Positions 3,576 to 5,560 of a DNA stretch of 5,560 nt are shown in pieces. Origin of the DNA: an uncultured Pseudomonadota bacterium (lineage in GTDB: Bacteria; Pseudomonadota; Gammaproteobacteria; Burkholderiales; SG8-39); NCBI GenBank assembly GCA_903909415.1, contig CAIVVS010000063.1, positions 1 to 5,560 on the forward strand, written 5' to 3'. Under the pieces are notes generated by a model. It was not told the DNA's origin and searched no databases. It worked only from the letters and a program-made list of their open reading frames with translations. The stretch's first letter is position 1; every line of letters starts with the position of its first letter. The translations under genes were made by a program, and so were the position numbers.

Positions 3576-5546
3576 ATGAGTAATACTCCAAACTCCCCGC
3601 CGGGCATGGTGCGGCGCATCGCAGTCACGTCGATTGACGCGGCGGCCTTCGAGGGCGCGCGCTTCGGCGAGGTGGGCGCCTACACCCTGGTCAAGGGCCG
3701 CGCTTGCTGCGAGCTCGATCCCCTGCATCCGCTGAATGCCGACATCGCGCTGCTGGCGCAGGCACCACGAAACGCGCGCGGCATGGTCGAGTACGACATG
3801 GACCTCTGCGTGCTGCGCCCCACCGACCCGGCGCGCGCCAACGGCTGGCTGCTGTTCGAGGTGCCCAACCGCGGCAACAAGCTGATGGTCGGGCGGCTGA
3901 ACAAGGTGGCGGCCGCCAACGACCTGGCGCGGCGCCAGGATGCGGGCGACGGGCTGGTAATGCGCATGGGCTTCACCATGGCCTGGTGCGGCTGGCAGGC
4001 GGATGCGCCGGCGGGCCGCTTGCTGGCCCGCCTCCCGGTGGCGGAGGGCGTCACCGGCGGCTCGCGCGAGGAGTTCATCGCCGAGCCCAACCTGGCCAAT
4101 GACCGCATCGGGTCCATGACGGACACGACGTTCGTCGCGCGGCTCGGCTATCCCGCGGCGACGCTGGATGTGTCGCAGGCCACGCTCACCGTGCGCCAGG
4201 GGGAGCGCGATCCACGCGCACAGCCGGCGGGGCTGGCCTGGCGCTTCCTCGACGCCCAGCGCATCGAGGTGACCCGCGCCCCGGGCATGGACGCCGGGGC
4301 GCTCTACGAGTTCTGCTACACGGCGCGCGACCCGGTGGTGGCGGGCATCGGCTACGCGGCGATGCGCGACTTCGTGGACTTCCTGCGCCACGACGATGCC
4401 GATGCCGAAGGCAACGCCAACCCGCTGGGCGACATCCGTCCCCGCCTGCGCCACAGCATGGCCTTCGGCGCCTCGCAGAGCGCGCGGGTGTTGCGCGACT
4501 TCCTGCACCAGGGCTTCAACCTCGGCGGACGTGGCGTAGGTTCGGGCGCGGTGTTCGACGCGATGCTGCCGGTGGTGAGCGGCGCGCGGCGCGCCTTCGT
4601 GAACGCGCCCTTCGCGCAGCCGGGCCGCTTCTCGCGCCAGCACGAGGACCACGATTTCCCTGGCGACCAGTTTCCGTTTGCCTATGCCACCAGCCACGAC
4701 GCGATCAGCGGGCGCACCGATGGCCTGCTGGCGCGCGCCGAGGCCGACGGCGTGGCGCCGAAGATCCTGCACCTGGACTCCGACACCGAGCTCTGGGCCG
4801 GGCGCGCCTCGCTGGTGGTGACCGACACCGCCGGGCGCGACCTGCCGCAGCCGCCCAATGTGCGCGTGTACCTCGCCAGCGGCATCCCGCACGCCACCAA
4901 CCCGCCGCCACCGGGCCTGAGCGCATGCACGCCCAACATGCTCGCCTACTGCAACCCGCTGCGCGCGCTGCTGGTGGCGCTGGTGGACTGGGTGGAACTC
5001 GGCACGCCCCCGCCCCCCTCCAACTTCCCCTCGCGTTCGCGCGGCACGCTGGTGGCGCTGGACGCGGCGCGAGCCCGCTGGCCGGCGATCCCGAACGGGG
5101 CACCGCCGAAACGGATGAATGAGTTGCGCCTGCTGGACCATGCGACGGTGCCGCCCAAGGAAGGCGCGGCCTATCCGGTGTTCGTCGCGGCCACCGACGG
5201 CGACGGCAATGCGCTGGACGGCGTACGCGATCCGCTGGTGGAAGCACCGGTGGCCACGCTCAGCGGCTGGATGCCGCGCGCCCAGGGCTATGCGCCGGGC
5301 GAGTTGTACGGGTTGTGCGGCTCGGCCTTCGCCTTTGCGCCGGATGCAGCCGCGCGCGAGGCCGCGGGCGATCCGCGCCCGTCGCTGGAAGAACGCTACG
5401 GCACGCCACAGGTCTGGGCCGGGGCATTGCAGGCCGCCGCGCAGGCCCTGGTGCGCCAGCGCCTGCTGCTGCCCGAGGATGCGCAGTGGTTCACTGACCG
5501 CGCGCAACGCGGCTGGGCGTTGCCGCATTTTTACCTGTACCAGTAA
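3576..5546 (+). CDS. Alpha/beta hydrolase domain-containing protein (Abhydrolase_10-type)
   Basis: A 656-residue protein recognised as the large 'alpha/beta hydrolase domain' family found widely in proteobacteria. The N-terminal 20-250 region is strand-rich and carries family words such as FGEVGAYTLVKG (30-41), LLFEVPNRGNK (92-102) and MGFTMAWCGWQ (131-141). The hydrolase core follows. FGASQSAR (297-304) contains the likely nucleophile S300 in a GxSxS elbow instead of GxSxG. DSDTELW (401-407) offers an acid residue and SGIPHATN (435-442) a histidine, H439. The triad is inferred from motif positions. There is no signal peptide or membrane segment, so it is probably cytoplasmic. Likely an esterase, lactonase or amidase-like enzyme; substrate unknown. 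It is divergent from the cupin-Bug operon and probably in the same pathway. ATG 3576 is the first possible start: an in-frame TGA lies at 3522 and no alternative start falls between. It has no Shine-Dalgarno. Met11 (3606) is the alternative. Confidence 0.9.
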   Translation: MSNTPNSPPGMVRRIAVTSIDAAAFEGARFGEVGAYTLVKGRACCELDPLHPLNADIALLAQAPRNARGMVEYDMDLCVLRPTDPARANGWLLFEVPNRGNKLMVGRLNKVAAANDLARRQDAGDGLVMRMGFTMAWCGWQADAPAGRLLARLPVAEGVTGGSREEFIAEPNLANDRIGSMTDTTFVARLGYPAATLDVSQATLTVRQGERDPRAQPAGLAWRFLDAQRIEVTRAPGMDAGALYEFCYTARDPVVAGIGYAAMRDFVDFLRHDDADAEGNANPLGDIRPRLRHSMAFGASQSARVLRDFLHQGFNLGGRGVGSGAVFDAMLPVVSGARRAFVNAPFAQPGRFSRQHEDHDFPGDQFPFAYATSHDAISGRTDGLLARAEADGVAPKILHLDSDTELWAGRASLVVTDTAGRDLPQPPNVRVYLASGIPHATNPPPPGLSACTPNMLAYCNPLRALLVALVDWVELGTPPPPSNFPSRSRGTLVALDAARARWPAIPNGAPPKRMNELRLLDHATVPPKEGAAYPVFVAATDGDGNALDGVRDPLVEAPVATLSGWMPRAQGYAPGELYGLCGSAFAFAPDAAAREAAGDPRPSLEERYGTPQVWAGALQAAAQALVRQRLLLPEDAQWFTDRAQRGWALPHFYLYQ

Positions 5547-5560
5547 GCCGGCGGACCAAT

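Overview
The window is GC-rich (except for an AT-rich patch at about 650-800). It looks like a chromosomal segment of a betaproteobacterium, most likely Burkholderiales. The main clue is an orphan Bug-type (TctC-like) periplasmic receptor, a family hugely expanded in Bordetella, Achromobacter, Variovorax, Cupriavidus and relatives. The palindromic ATTCCCGC-NNNN-GCGGGAAT repeats also fit. The assignment is inference; no rRNA or marker gene is present.

Left part (1-1950), an accessory or mobile-type zone read on the minus strand. It holds two adjacent toxin-antitoxin-like operons. The first (648 down to 1, running off the edge) is a 'mobile mystery protein' A/B pair: an Xre-type HTH protein followed, with a 4-base ATGA overlap, by the N-terminus of a Fic-family protein. 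A good sigma70-like promoter with a dyad over its -35 box lies upstream. The second (1782-1076) is an AbrB/MazE-type antitoxin followed by a PIN-domain ribonuclease toxin. Its promoter is buried in a nearly perfect 14-bp inverted repeat. This second module is bracketed by two same-orientation copies of a composite palindromic repeat (813-1018 and about 1822-1950).

Right part (1958-5546), a metabolic cluster. On the minus strand, a small cupin gene is followed 7 bp later by the Bug receptor gene. Divergent from them, on the plus strand, is a 656-residue alpha/beta-hydrolase-domain protein. The 96-bp intergenic region holds several small dyads, one matching the CRP-type half-site pattern at 9 of 10 positions. 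A reasonable reading is a small-molecule uptake and catabolism unit: Bug captures a carboxylate-type or related solute, the hydrolase cleaves an ester or amide-like bond, and the cupin acts as an accessory enzyme or binding protein. The substrate cannot be told from sequence.

The strongest observations are the architecture of the repeats (27-bp hairpins at exact 77-bp steps, and direct repeats flanking a toxin-antitoxin operon) and the operator-promoter structures of the two toxin-antitoxin-like operons. I see no convincing wholly new system.
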